A stretch of DNA of 6,137 nucleotides from Hyphomicrobiales bacterium (GCA_017304275.1 JAFKKW010000124.1:1-6137); one strand, 5' to 3'; positions 1 through 6,137 are shown, counted from the first letter of the stretch. Program-made: numbers and translations. The notes: a model not told the origin generated them from the letters alone.

Positions 1-11
1 AGACCCCATTC

Positions 12-1463
12 ATGACCGACAAGCCCACCGTGGCGAGCACGCTCTCCCCGACCGACGTGCTGGCCCCTCACGACACCACCGGGGAAAGCACGCCGATTTT
101 CCTGCTGTCCGACGCCGCACCGGTGTCCGCCAACGGCGACCTGGGCGCGGAAGCCAAGCGCTGGCTCGAGGCGCACCGCTTTACCGGCAGCGCCCGGCGG
201 CAGATCGTCCTTCCGGGAAGGGCGGGCGCCATCGGCGGCGTCGCCCTCGGCCTCGGCAACGGGACGGCCGGCGACCCCTCGGGCCCGTCCGAGCTTTTGA
301 TCGGCCAACTCGCGGCAAGCCTTCCCGCCGGCCTCTACCATCTGGCGGCACCAGCCGCCGACGCCGAGCTTGCGGCCATTGCCTGGGGCCTCGGTGCCTA
401 CCGCTTCCGCCGCTACAAAAGCGCGCCGGCCGATACCGCACCGCCCCGCCTCAAGGTACCCCAAGGCCTCGACTATCAGGCGGTGGTCGACCAGGTTGCC
501 GCCGTATGGAAGGGCCGCGACCTGATCAACACGCCGGCCTCCGACCTCGCACCCGAGGATCTGGAAGTCGCCGCCGCACGCCTCGCCGAGACCTACGGTG
601 CGAGTCTCGAAGCCACGGTCGGGGACGACCTCCTCGCCAAGGGCTTCCGGATGATCCACGCCGTCGGCCGCGCCAGTCCCCGCGCGCCGCGTCTGATCGA
701 CCTGCGCTGGCAGAAGCCCGGCGGCGCGAAGAACGCCCCCACGCTCACCCTCGTCGGTAAAGGCATCACCTTCGACACCGGCGGCCTCGACATCAAGCCC
801 GCCTCCGGCATGCTGCTGATGAAGAAGGACATGGGCGGCGCGGCGGCCGCCCTCACGCTCGCCGAGCTGATCATGAGCCGCGGCCTCGACGTACGCCTGC
901 GGCTTCTGATCGCCGCGGCCGAGAACAGCATATCGGGCGACGCCTTCCGTCCCGGCGACGTGCTCCTGAGCCGCGCCGGAAAAACGGTAGAGATCGGCAA
1001 CACCGACGCCGAAGGCCGCTTGGTCCTCGCCGATGCCATCTCGCTCGCCGACGAGGAGAGCCCCGACACGATGCTCGTGTTCGCCACCCTGACCGGAGCC
1101 GCCCGTGTCGCCCTCGGCCCCGATCTGCCCGCATTCTTCTGCGACGACGAGGCCTTCGCGACGGCGCTCGCCGCCGAAGCCCAGGCCGTCGGGGATCCGG
1201 TCTGGCGCTTGCCGTTCTGGCCGGGCTATGAGCGCCACCTCGAAAGCGAGGTCGCCGACATGAATAACGTCTACGAGGCACCGTTTGCCGGCGCCATCAC
1301 GGCCGCCCTGTTCCTCAAGCGCTTCGTCAAGAACGCCAAGCGGTTCGCCCATTTCGATCTCTACGGCTGGCGTCCGGCCGCACGCCCCCTCGGACCCAAG
1401 GGCGGCGAGCCGCAGACCGCGCGCGCGATCTTCTCCCTGCTGTCGAAGGGGCCCTCCGCATGA
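12..1463 (+). CDS. Leucyl aminopeptidase family protein (M17 metallopeptidase)
   Basis: Cytosolic zinc aminopeptidase of family M17, which removes N-terminal residues from short peptides and normally works as a hexamer. The 483 residues fit the family length. The N-terminal part (about 1-150) is the variable macro-like domain; the catalytic domain runs from about 165 to 480. Every metal and catalytic residue is visible: K250 in LVGKG, D255 in FDTGG, K262 in IKP, D273 in KKDMGG, and D332, E334 and R336 in NTDAEGRLVL. These numbers happen to equal those of the bovine lens enzyme. No signal peptide or membrane segment is seen. The start ATG lies 11 bases from the window edge with no Shine-Dalgarno in view and no upstream in-frame stop, so a start further upstream is possible. 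Its stop overlaps the start of the NlpC/P60 gene. Family is certain; substrate preference is not, since rhizobial members form a branch apart from E. coli PepA. Confidence 0.93.
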   Translation: MTDKPTVASTLSPTDVLAPHDTTGESTPIFLLSDAAPVSANGDLGAEAKRWLEAHRFTGSARRQIVLPGRAGAIGGVALGLGNGTAGDPSGPSELLIGQLAASLPAGLYHLAAPAADAELAAIAWGLGAYRFRRYKSAPADTAPPRLKVPQGLDYQAVVDQVAAVWKGRDLINTPASDLAPEDLEVAAARLAETYGASLEATVGDDLLAKGFRMIHAVGRASPRAPRLIDLRWQKPGGAKNAPTLTLVGKGITFDTGGLDIKPASGMLLMKKDMGGAAAALTLAELIMSRGLDVRLRLLIAAAENSISGDAFRPGDVLLSRAGKTVEIGNTDAEGRLVLADAISLADEESPDTMLVFATLTGAARVALGPDLPAFFCDDEAFATALAAEAQAVGDPVWRLPFWPGYERHLESEVADMNNVYEAPFAGAITAALFLKRFVKNAKRFAHFDLYGWRPAARPLGPKGGEPQTARAIFSLLSKGPSA

Positions 1464-2386
1464 CGGACGAGACGCCGGAGCGGGCGAATGCGGACGGCGG
1501 GCCTCCCCCGCTGCCGCACCCGCTCGACCCGCGCCGCCATGCCGTGCGTCCGGATCTCGCCGCGCTCTCGCTGCGCGGACAGGTCGATGCACCGCGCTAT
1601 TCGGCCGGTGTCATCCGGCAGGTCACACGGCCCGCCGTACCGCTGAAGCGCGAGCCGAACCCGAATTTCGGCCTCGAGAACGAGGTCATCTACGGAGAGC
1701 TGGTGAGGGTCTACGACGAGCGCGAAGGCTGGGCCTGGGTGCAGATCGAGCGCGACCGCTACGTCGGTTACGTGCCCTCCGCCGCGCTGACCGGCGAGAT
1801 CATGCCGATGACCCATCGCGTCAAGGCGCTCGGCACCTTCATCTACCCGGGACCCGACATCAAGACGCCGCCGGTCATGCACCTGCCGCTCAACGCCGAG
1901 CTGCGCATCGCCGAGTGGGGCGAGCGCTTCTGCCGTCTCGAGCGGGGCGGCTTCGTCGTCACGCGCCACATCGGCGAGCGCGACCGCTACGAGCGCGACT
2001 TCGTCGACATCGCCGAGCGCCTGATCGGAACGCCCTACCTCTGGGGCGGCCGCACGCGCATCGGTATCGATTGCTCGGGCTTGGTCCAGATCGCCTTGCA
2101 GGCGGCCGGCATCGACGCCCCACGTGATACCGACATGCAGGTCGCCGAGCTCGGCGAGCCGGTCCCGATCCCCACGGAGCTCGACGGACTGAAACGCGGC
2201 GACCTCGTGTTCTGGCCCGGCCATGTCGGCATAATGTCCGACGCGGTGATGATGGTGCACGCCAACGCCCATCACATGGCCGTGGCGGTTGAGACGCTGC
2301 CGGAGGCTGCCGACCGCATCGCCAAGCAGTCCTCTCCTCTCGCCGCCATCCGCCGCCTCTCACCTCGCGCCGGCGCGACGGGCTAG
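1460..2386 (+). CDS. C40 family (NlpC/P60) peptidase with N-terminal SH3-like domains
   Basis: Cysteine peptidase of the NlpC/P60 family, whose members usually cut peptidoglycan stem peptides, typically between D-Glu and diaminopimelate. The first 45 or so residues are Pro/Arg-rich and probably disordered. Residues about 50-110 look like a bacterial SH3 domain (VYDEREGWAWVQIERDRYVGYVP), and about 115-170 like a second one. The catalytic domain covers about 175-305, with the nucleophile C205 in DCSGLVQ, H255 in GHVGI and a likely third catalytic residue H267 in MVHANA. The start ATG shares the ATGA with the stop of the aminopeptidase gene, so the two are very probably translationally coupled; GAAGGGG at 1445-1451 is a plausible ribosome binding site 8 bases upstream. 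No signal peptide or lipobox is visible, so the protein may act in the cytoplasm on recycled muropeptides or be exported by another route. Family assignment is secure; substrate is inferred. Confidence 0.92.
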   Translation: MTDETPERANADGGPPPLPHPLDPRRHAVRPDLAALSLRGQVDAPRYSAGVIRQVTRPAVPLKREPNPNFGLENEVIYGELVRVYDEREGWAWVQIERDRYVGYVPSAALTGEIMPMTHRVKALGTFIYPGPDIKTPPVMHLPLNAELRIAEWGERFCRLERGGFVVTRHIGERDRYERDFVDIAERLIGTPYLWGGRTRIGIDCSGLVQIALQAAGIDAPRDTDMQVAELGEPVPIPTELDGLKRGDLVFWPGHVGIMSDAVMMVHANAHHMAVAVETLPEAADRIAKQSSPLAAIRRLSPRAGATG

Positions 2387-2431
2387 AGCGTTTCTGTTTT
2401 GGATGGAATGGGCTCAGTCGGCGCAAAGCGC
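2385..2431 (+). repeat. Possible half copy of a rhizobial intergenic repeat
   Basis: Directly after the NlpC/P60 stop codon comes AGAGCGTTTCTGTTTTGGAT, which resembles the GAGCGTTTCTGTTTTGAT-type ends of short interspersed repeats common between genes in Hyphomicrobiales. Only one end is recognisable: the inverted partner (AAACGCTC-like) is absent downstream. The stretch ends in a tiny palindrome, GCGC-AAA-GCGC, at 2421-2431. The family match is from memory; what is seen is the motif itself. Confidence 0.35.
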
Positions 2432-2440
2432 GTCTGAACT

Positions 2441-2659
2441 CCGGCCGTTGCCGGAATGACGTTGAGTTTGGACTGCCATATCCCTCACGTCATCCCGGCG
2501 AAGGCCGGGATCCAGACACGCCGATTGCTCACGAGGCCATGGTTTCACTCAAGCCGGAAAGCCTCTATGAGGTCCCCACGGAGCCCATGCACCTCCGTCG
2601 TTCCGGGAGTCACGGCAGAGCGATGCTTCGCATGGACGTGAGCTTGGCGGGAATGACGG
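2441..2659. repeat. Composite palindromic repeat (CGTCATCCCGGC / GGAATGACG family)
   Basis: This element fills most of the 280-base convergent spacer 2387-2666, in which I see no credible gene. It holds a small hairpin CCGGC-CGTT-GCCGG at 2441-2454, followed by GGAATGACG. Next is a perfect 8-bp stem ATCCCGGC / GCCGGGAT with loop GAAG at 2492-2511, inside CGTCATCCCGGCGAAGGCC and its continuation to CCAGA. It closes with GGCGGGAATGACGG at 2646-2659, which is roughly complementary to the CGTCATCCCGGC at 2488-2499 and so forms an outer inverted repeat of about 170 bases. Read in one frame the core spells VIPAKAGIQ, a well-known false peptide from this widespread proteobacterial repeat. The hairpins sit between two converging transcription units and could affect the 3' ends of both messages, but no T-run follows on either strand, so they are not classic intrinsic terminators. 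Confidence 0.72.
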
Positions 2660-2666
2660 AGAGGTC

Positions 2667-3119
2667 TTACAACCGCCGCCGGTACGGCAGAAAGTGCCGG
2701 TCGCGGCACTCCGCATCGCCATCGGGCGCCGGCCCGTTGCGCAACACAAGCCCCGGGCCGAGATGGACGTGCGTCTCCAGCCCTTGAGCAGCGCCCGTCG
2801 CCATACTGACCCATTTCCGCTGAATCACGCCGCCGTCCACGACCCGCTCGAGCAGCAGGACGAGTTGGTCGAGCGTCTCCAGCGCCCGGTCCTCGTACGT
2901 CTCGCCCGCGAGCGAGATGTCGAAACGCCCAGTCTGGCGCAGCGCAACCGCAACCGGGCACGCGGTTGCCAGATGCGGCTCGAGCGATAGCAGCCAGCTC
3001 TCGCCTTCGCGCGCCTCGACGGTATGCGCCACGTCGGAGATCGTCGGCACCCAGTAGCGGATCTGTTCGATGGTCGCTTCGACCGAAGGCCCGCGCAGGC
3101 TCCCTGGCGTTGAGCTCAT
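2667..3119 (-). CDS. Hypothetical protein of 150 residues, family not recognised
   Basis: I do not recognise this family. The frame shows the strong GC third-position bias of the neighbouring genes and a balanced composition, which favours a real gene over the Arg-rich overlapping frames. The protein looks soluble, with no signal peptide or membrane segment. Visible features are an acidic amphipathic helix at about 73-95 (YEDRALETLDQLVLLLERV), a GG turn at 96-97, a probable strand at about 98-106 (VIQRKWVSM), a His-containing strand at about 115-127 (ETHVHLGPGLVLR) and a basic C-terminal tail YRRRL. Two cysteines (C54, C138) and two tryptophans (W23, W42, in a region of conserved look) are present, with a third tryptophan at W103. 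The ATG at 3119 is the only good start, but no convincing Shine-Dalgarno precedes it. It lies 109 bases downstream of yejF on the same strand, too far to assume cotranscription. That gap shows no clear promoter or terminator. Confidence 0.68.
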   Translation of the reverse strand: MSSTPGSLRGPSVEATIEQIRYWVPTISDVAHTVEAREGESWLLSLEPHLATACPVAVALRQTGRFDISLAGETYEDRALETLDQLVLLLERVVDGGVIQRKWVSMATGAAQGLETHVHLGPGLVLRNGPAPDGDAECRDRHFLPYRRRL

Positions 3120-3228
3120 GGATCACACCGGAACAAGGAAGGTTGGTAAAGGATGTCGCAAAACTTCCGTCGCCTCAAGCAGAATGAGGTCACGGCGCAG
3201 GACGGGAAAATCCCCCGCACGACAGCGG

Positions 3229-4500
3229 TCAGCCTGCGATCGCAGCCCGGTGTGTCACCTTGATGTCCAAAGCTGCGGCGAGCAGCGCTTTCGTGTAATC
3301 GGCTTTCGGCGCCGTGAAGATCTCGTCGGCCGGCCCCTCCTCGATGATGCCGAAGATCGACAGCCGCGGCGAGAGCGAGCCGTAGGGATCCTGGAACACC
3401 ACCTGCATCTCGCGCCGCAGCGGACGCATCTCCTTCGAGGACAGGCCGTCGATGCGACGTCCCATGTAGACGATCGGCCCCTTGGACGAGATCAGTCGTA
3501 AAATGGCGAGTCCGAGCGTCGTCTTGCCCGAGCCCGACTCGCCCACCACGCCGACCGTCTGCCCGGCCAGGATCCTGACCGACACGCCGTCCACCGCCTT
3601 GACGTGATCGACGGTCCGCTGCATCAGGCCGCGCTTGATCGGGAACCAGACCTTGAGATCGCTCGTCTCCGCGATCACCGGCGCATCCGCCTTGAACACC
3701 GGTGGCTGTCCCTTGGGCTCCGCGGCGAGAAGGTGTTGCGTGTAGGGATGCCGGGGCGCGGTGAACAGCTTCTCCGTCGCCTCTTCCTCGACGATCAAAC
3801 CGTTCTGCATCACATAGACGCGTTCGGCCATGCGCCGCACGATGCCGAGATCGTGCGTGATGAGCAGCATCGCCATGCCCATCTCGCGCTGAAGGTCACG
3901 CAGAAGCTCGAGGATCTGTGCCTGGATCGTCACGTCGAGCGCCGTCGTCGGCTCGTCGGCGATCAGAAGATCCGGCTCGTTGGCAAGCGCCATGGCGATC
4001 ATGACGCGCTGGCGCTGCCCGCCCGAGAGTTGATGCGGAAACGCATCGAGACGCTTTTCCGGCTCCGGAATGCCGACCTTGGTCAGAAGTTCGAGCACGC
4101 GCGCCCGCGCCGCCGCACCGGAGAGTCCGCGATGCAGCTTCAGCATCTCGCCGACCTGCCGCTCGATGGTGTGCAGCGGATTGAGCGACGTCATCGGCTC
4201 CTGGAAGATCATCGAGATCCGCCCGCCGCGGATCCGCTTGAGCTCTGCCTCCGACGCCTTGAGCAGATCCTTTCCCTCGAAGAAGATCTCGCCCGTCGGA
4301 TGCGACGCGGGTGGATACGGCAGGAGCTTCAGGATCGAGAGCGCCGAGACCGACTTCCCGCTGCCGGATTCGCCGACCAGCGCTACCGTCTCGCCCCTGT
4401 TGATGCGGAACGACACGCCCTTGACCGCCGTCGTCGTCGCCCCGCCGGCGCGGAACGCCACCGACAGGTTCTTGACGTTGATCAGCACCTCCCGGGACAT
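3229..4500 (-). CDS. yejF: YejF-type peptide ABC transporter ATPase with a large deletion in the second nucleotide-binding domain
   Basis: Fused double ATPase that drives the YejBE permease in peptide import. NBD1 is complete: Walker A GESGSGKS (43-50), Q-loop Q100 in MIFQEPMTSLNP, signature LSGGQ (158-162), Walker B LLIADEP (178-184), D-loop around ALD (187-189), and H-loop H216 in LLITHD. It is followed by the usual HPYTQHLLAAEP tail at about 251-262. NBD2 starts near 280 with Walker A GESGSGKT (320-327) and Q-loop Q370 in VVFQDPYGSLSPRL, then passes at IIEEG (385-389) straight into PADEIFTAPKADYTKALL, which is the family's extreme C-terminal tail. Its signature, Walker B, D-loop and H-loop are absent. 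The product is 423 residues, while YejF proteins usually have about 530-545, so about 120 are missing without loss of frame. The start at 4500 is chosen because MSREVLINVKNLSV begins the domain and GAGGAG lies 7 bases before it; the open frame upstream is only a shadow of yejE. Identity is secure. As written it is probably a non-functional allele, or the result of an assembly error. Confidence 0.9.
   Translation of the reverse strand: MSREVLINVKNLSVAFRAGGATTTAVKGVSFRINRGETVALVGESGSGKSVSALSILKLLPYPPASHPTGEIFFEGKDLLKASEAELKRIRGGRISMIFQEPMTSLNPLHTIERQVGEMLKLHRGLSGAAARARVLELLTKVGIPEPEKRLDAFPHQLSGGQRQRVMIAMALANEPDLLIADEPTTALDVTIQAQILELLRDLQREMGMAMLLITHDLGIVRRMAERVYVMQNGLIVEEEATEKLFTAPRHPYTQHLLAAEPKGQPPVFKADAPVIAETSDLKVWFPIKRGLMQRTVDHVKAVDGVSVRILAGQTVGVVGESGSGKTTLGLAILRLISSKGPIVYMGRRIDGLSSKEMRPLRREMQVVFQDPYGSLSPRLSIFGIIEEGPADEIFTAPKADYTKALLAAALDIKVTHRAAIAG
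3334..3348 (-). other. Inferred in-frame deletion junction inside yejF
   Basis: On the coding strand this reads ATC ATC GAG GAG GGG, followed by CCG GCC GAC. In full-length relatives, IIEEG directly follows the Q-loop region, and a similar VVEEGP or VVEQGP stands about 120 residues later, just before the C-terminal tail. Here the left half matches the first site and the right half the second. The fused site is therefore what recombination, slippage or assembly collapse between two GAGGAGGG-like repeats would leave. The junction sequence is seen directly; the ancestral repeat pair is inferred from the family. Confidence 0.7.
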
Positions 4501-4507
4501 GGCTCCG

Positions 4508-4513
4508 CTCCTC
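4508..4513 (-). promoter_or_regulatory. Ribosome binding site of yejF, overlapping the yejE stop
   Basis: GAGGAG on the minus strand, 7 bases before the ATG at 4500. It overlaps the TGA of yejE (TGAGGAG), so ribosomes ending yejE sit on this site, which implies coupled translation. It fixes the yejF start despite a much longer open frame upstream. Confidence 0.85.
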
Positions 4514-5756
4514 AGGAAAAGGTCTTGCGAGGGTCGAGCGCGTCGCGAACCCCCTCGAAAACGAAGATCAGAAGCGACAGCATGATCGCGATCGAGAAGA
4601 AGGCGCTCATGCCGAGCCACGGCGCGCCGAGGTCGCCCTTGCCCTGCAGCAAGAGCTCGCCGAGCGACGGCGATCCCGGCGGCAGCCCGAGCCCGAGGAA
4701 GTCGAGCGAGGTCAGCGTCGTGATCGAGCCCGAAAGCTGGAACGGCATGAAGGTCAGCGTCGCGACGGCGGCGTTCGGCAGCACGTGCTTCCACATGATC
4801 GTCCGGTTCGAGAGGCCGAGCGCGCGAGCCGCCCGCACGTACTCGAAATTGCGCGCCCGCAGGAACTCCGCGCGCACCACGCCGACGAGGCTCGTCCATT
4901 GGAACGCGAGTAGAACGAGGAGCAACGTCCAGAACCCCGGCACGAGCACGGCGGCGATGATGATCAGCACGTAGAGCGTCGGAATGTTGCCCCAGATCTC
5001 GAGGAACCGCTGCATCACGAGATCGAGCCACCCGCCGTAGTAGCCTTGCACCGCCCCTGCCGCGACGCCGACCGCGCTCGAGAGCAGCGTCAGAATCAGG
5101 CCGAACAGCACCGAGATGCGGAACCCGTAGATCACGCGCGCGAGCACATCGCGACCCTGGTTGTCGAGACCGAGCCAGTTCCAGTTGCTGATCGCCATGT
5201 AGCGCGCCATCTGATCCGGCGGCGCTTCGCACAGCGGCGCCCGCGCCGCCCACTGCGGCGGCGCCGGATAACCGAGCCCGCCCTGCTGCTTGATGCCGTC
5301 ACGCTCGATGAAGCAGCGCCCGTCGGCATCGACGCGGTTCGGATAGTCCTTGTTGATCGTGTCGTAGGAGTAGCGGATCGGCGGCCATAGCATCCAGCCG
5401 TTGGACTCGATCTCCTGGATGTTGACCGGGTCGCGATAGTCGGTCACCGCCAGGAAGCCCCCGAACTTCGATTCGGGATAGTTGACCAGCACCGGAAACA
5501 AGGTCTCGCCCTTGTAGCGCACGATCAGCGGCCGGTCGTTGGCGATCAGCTCGGCAAACAGCGTGACGAAAAACAGAACCAGAAAGATCACGAGGCTCCA
5601 ATAGCCCCGTCTGTTCGCCTTGAAGTTGGCCCACCGCCGCTCGTTGATCGGCGACAGCTTGAACTTGGGCAGCATGCGCGTGAACAGCGGCGGCCGCACC
5701 GGATCGGCCCTGACCTCCTGCTCCACCGTCGCGTCCTCGTCCCGCCGGGCGTCCAT
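4512..5756 (-). CDS. yejE: YejE-type peptide ABC transporter permease
   Basis: Inner-membrane permease, partner of YejB, in a peptide importer of the Dpp/Opp class (BPD_transp_1). The cytoplasmic N-terminus (1-50) ends with the family hallmark LSPINERRWANFKANRRGYWS. A first membrane segment follows at about 53-72, then a long periplasmic loop (about 73-205). The transport core begins at DVLARVIYGFRISVLFGL, with further membrane segments near 213-237, 258-285, 330-355 and 382-403. The EAA-type loop that contacts the ATPase is at about 303-328 (FEYVRAARALGLSNRTIMWK, then HVLPN). The conserved tail is VRDALDPRKTF. At 414 residues it is longer than E. coli YejE (about 340), because of a roughly 30-residue N-terminal extension and a larger periplasmic loop with cysteines C148 and C176. 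GGGAGGT at 5764-5770 lies 7 bases before the chosen ATG; an internal Met at residue 28 is a less supported alternative. yejB ends 3 bases upstream and yejF starts 11 bases downstream. Confidence 0.95.
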   Translation of the reverse strand: MDARRDEDATVEQEVRADPVRPPLFTRMLPKFKLSPINERRWANFKANRRGYWSLVIFLVLFFVTLFAELIANDRPLIVRYKGETLFPVLVNYPESKFGGFLAVTDYRDPVNIQEIESNGWMLWPPIRYSYDTINKDYPNRVDADGRCFIERDGIKQQGGLGYPAPPQWAARAPLCEAPPDQMARYMAISNWNWLGLDNQGRDVLARVIYGFRISVLFGLILTLLSSAVGVAAGAVQGYYGGWLDLVMQRFLEIWGNIPTLYVLIIIAAVLVPGFWTLLLVLLAFQWTSLVGVVRAEFLRARNFEYVRAARALGLSNRTIMWKHVLPNAAVATLTFMPFQLSGSITTLTSLDFLGLGLPPGSPSLGELLLQGKGDLGAPWLGMSAFFSIAIMLSLLIFVFEGVRDALDPRKTFS

Positions 5757-5759
5757 GCC

Positions 5760-6137
5760 TCAGACCTCCCGGCTCTCGAAATCGATACGCGGATCGACGA
5801 GGGTATAGACGAAGTCGGTGAGCACGTTCACGACCAGCCCCATCAGCGCGAAGATGTAGAGCGTCGCGAACACCACGGCATAGTCGCGCTTGATCGCCGA
5901 TTCGAAACCGAGCAGCCCCAGGCCGTCCAGCGAGAACACGGTCTCGATCAGCAGCGCGCCCGAGAAGAACGCGCCGATGAAGGCGGCCGGAAACCCGGCG
6001 ATGATCAGCAGCATGGCGTTGCGGAAGATGTGCCCGTACAGCACCTCGCGCTCGCCGAGCCCCTTGGAGCGCGCCGTGATTACGTACTGCTTGCGGATCT
6101 CGTCGAGAAAGCTGTTCTTGGTGAGGAACGTCATGGT
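5760..6137 (-). CDS. yejB: YejB-type peptide ABC transporter permease, C-terminal part (gene continues beyond the window)
   Basis: C-terminal 125 residues of the first permease of the Yej peptide importer; the full protein is usually about 360 residues, so roughly two thirds lie beyond the right edge. The EAA-type coupling loop is visible at the start of the fragment (KNSFLDEIRKQYVITARSKG, then GEREVLYGHIFRN). Membrane segments follow around AMLLIIAGFPAAFIGAFFSG and VVFATLYIFALMGLVVNVLT, with the conserved IETVFSLDGLGLLGFE between them. The C-terminus DPRIDFESREV is typical of YejB. The ATG at 6132-6134 is an internal methionine, not the start: the frame stays open to the edge and the coupling loop should be preceded by several membrane helices. 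The stop is followed after 3 bases by yejE. A yejA-like binding protein gene would be expected further upstream, out of view. Confidence 0.95.
   Translation of the reverse strand, partial: TMTFLTKNSFLDEIRKQYVITARSKGLGEREVLYGHIFRNAMLLIIAGFPAAFIGAFFSGALLIETVFSLDGLGLLGFESAIKRDYAVVFATLYIFALMGLVVNVLTDFVYTLVDPRIDFESREV
5764..5770 (-). promoter_or_regulatory. Ribosome binding site of yejE
   Basis: GGGAGGT on the minus strand, 7 bases before the yejE ATG and located within the last codons of yejB. It supports the start at 5756 and coupled translation of yejB and yejE. Confidence 0.8.

Noticed and set aside
1285..2127. 280-residue plus-strand frame overlapping the aminopeptidase and NlpC/P60 genes.
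   Set aside because: It has the Arg/Pro/Ala-rich composition of a shifted frame and no motif.
1361..2275. 304-residue frame on the minus strand opposite the NlpC/P60 gene.
   Set aside because: It is complementary to a gene with clear catalytic motifs, and I recognise no domain in it.
2492..2511. The perfect 8-bp hairpin as an intrinsic terminator.
   Set aside because: No T-run follows on either strand, and it is better explained as the core of the repeat.
2456..2641. 61-residue frame containing VIPAKAGIQ.
   Set aside because: This peptide is the standard false translation of a palindromic intergenic repeat, not a protein.
2545..3126. 193-residue minus-strand frame starting MIHELNAREPARAF and overlapping the hypothetical gene.
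   Set aside because: It is Arg/Ala/Gly-rich, and codon third-position bias favours the 2667-3119 frame.
3120..3228. A promoter for the 150-residue gene or a terminator for yejF in the 109-base gap.
   Set aside because: Minus-strand CTTGAGG could be a -35-like match, but no convincing -10 stands at the right distance. The GGGA-AAA-TCCC hairpin is only 4 bp. Neither is strong enough to report.
3604..4974. 456-residue open frame on the plus strand opposite yejF and yejE.
   Set aside because: Its translation is rich in Arg, His and Leu and resembles no domain, and it lies antisense to two well-supported transporter genes. Long antisense frames are expected in high-GC DNA.
4501..5253. Upstream extension of the yejF frame, giving a 674-residue protein.
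   Set aside because: The extra part is an out-of-frame reading of yejE with Arg/Ala/Gly-rich sequence. The ATG at 4500 has a good ribosome binding site and begins the NBD.

Overview
The window is about two-thirds G+C with strong third-position GC bias, and its gene content points to an alphaproteobacterium of the Hyphomicrobiales (Rhizobiales). The clues are a Yej-type peptide ABC transporter very close to the rhizobial form, a leucyl aminopeptidase overlapping an SH3-NlpC/P60 peptidase, and a proteobacterial palindromic repeat whose false translation reads VIPAKAGIQ. Genus and species cannot be fixed from the sequence.

Layout. On the plus strand, a leucyl aminopeptidase family gene (12-1463) overlaps by 4 bases an NlpC/P60 (C40) cell-wall peptidase gene (1460-2386). 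A convergent 280-base spacer (2387-2666) carries palindromic repeats and no credible gene. On the minus strand, read from the right edge, come yejB (C-terminal part only), yejE, yejF and, after a 109-base gap, a gene for an unrecognised 150-residue protein (3119 down to 2667). yejB and yejE are 3 bases apart and yejE and yejF 11 bases apart. Both yejE and yejF have a clear Shine-Dalgarno, and that of yejF overlaps the yejE stop codon.

How they fit together. YejB and YejE are the two inner-membrane permeases of a peptide importer and YejF is its fused double ATPase. In Hyphomicrobiales, Yej systems are known to import peptides, including peptidoglycan fragments. Facing this operon are a peptidoglycan-type endopeptidase and an aminopeptidase, so the locus could serve uptake and breakdown of cell-wall or other peptides. 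That link is inference from neighbourhood.

The most notable observation is in yejF. The reading frame is open and the first ATPase domain is complete, but the second jumps directly from just after its Q-loop to the extreme C-terminal tail. It loses about 120 residues holding the ABC signature, Walker B, D-loop and H-loop. The join lies in a GAG-GAG-GGG stretch where the two ends of the missing segment would normally resemble each other, which suggests an in-frame deletion between short direct repeats, or an assembly collapse. As written, the protein would have no complete canonical ATP site. I see no CRISPR array, transposase, tRNA, rRNA or clearly new defence-type system.
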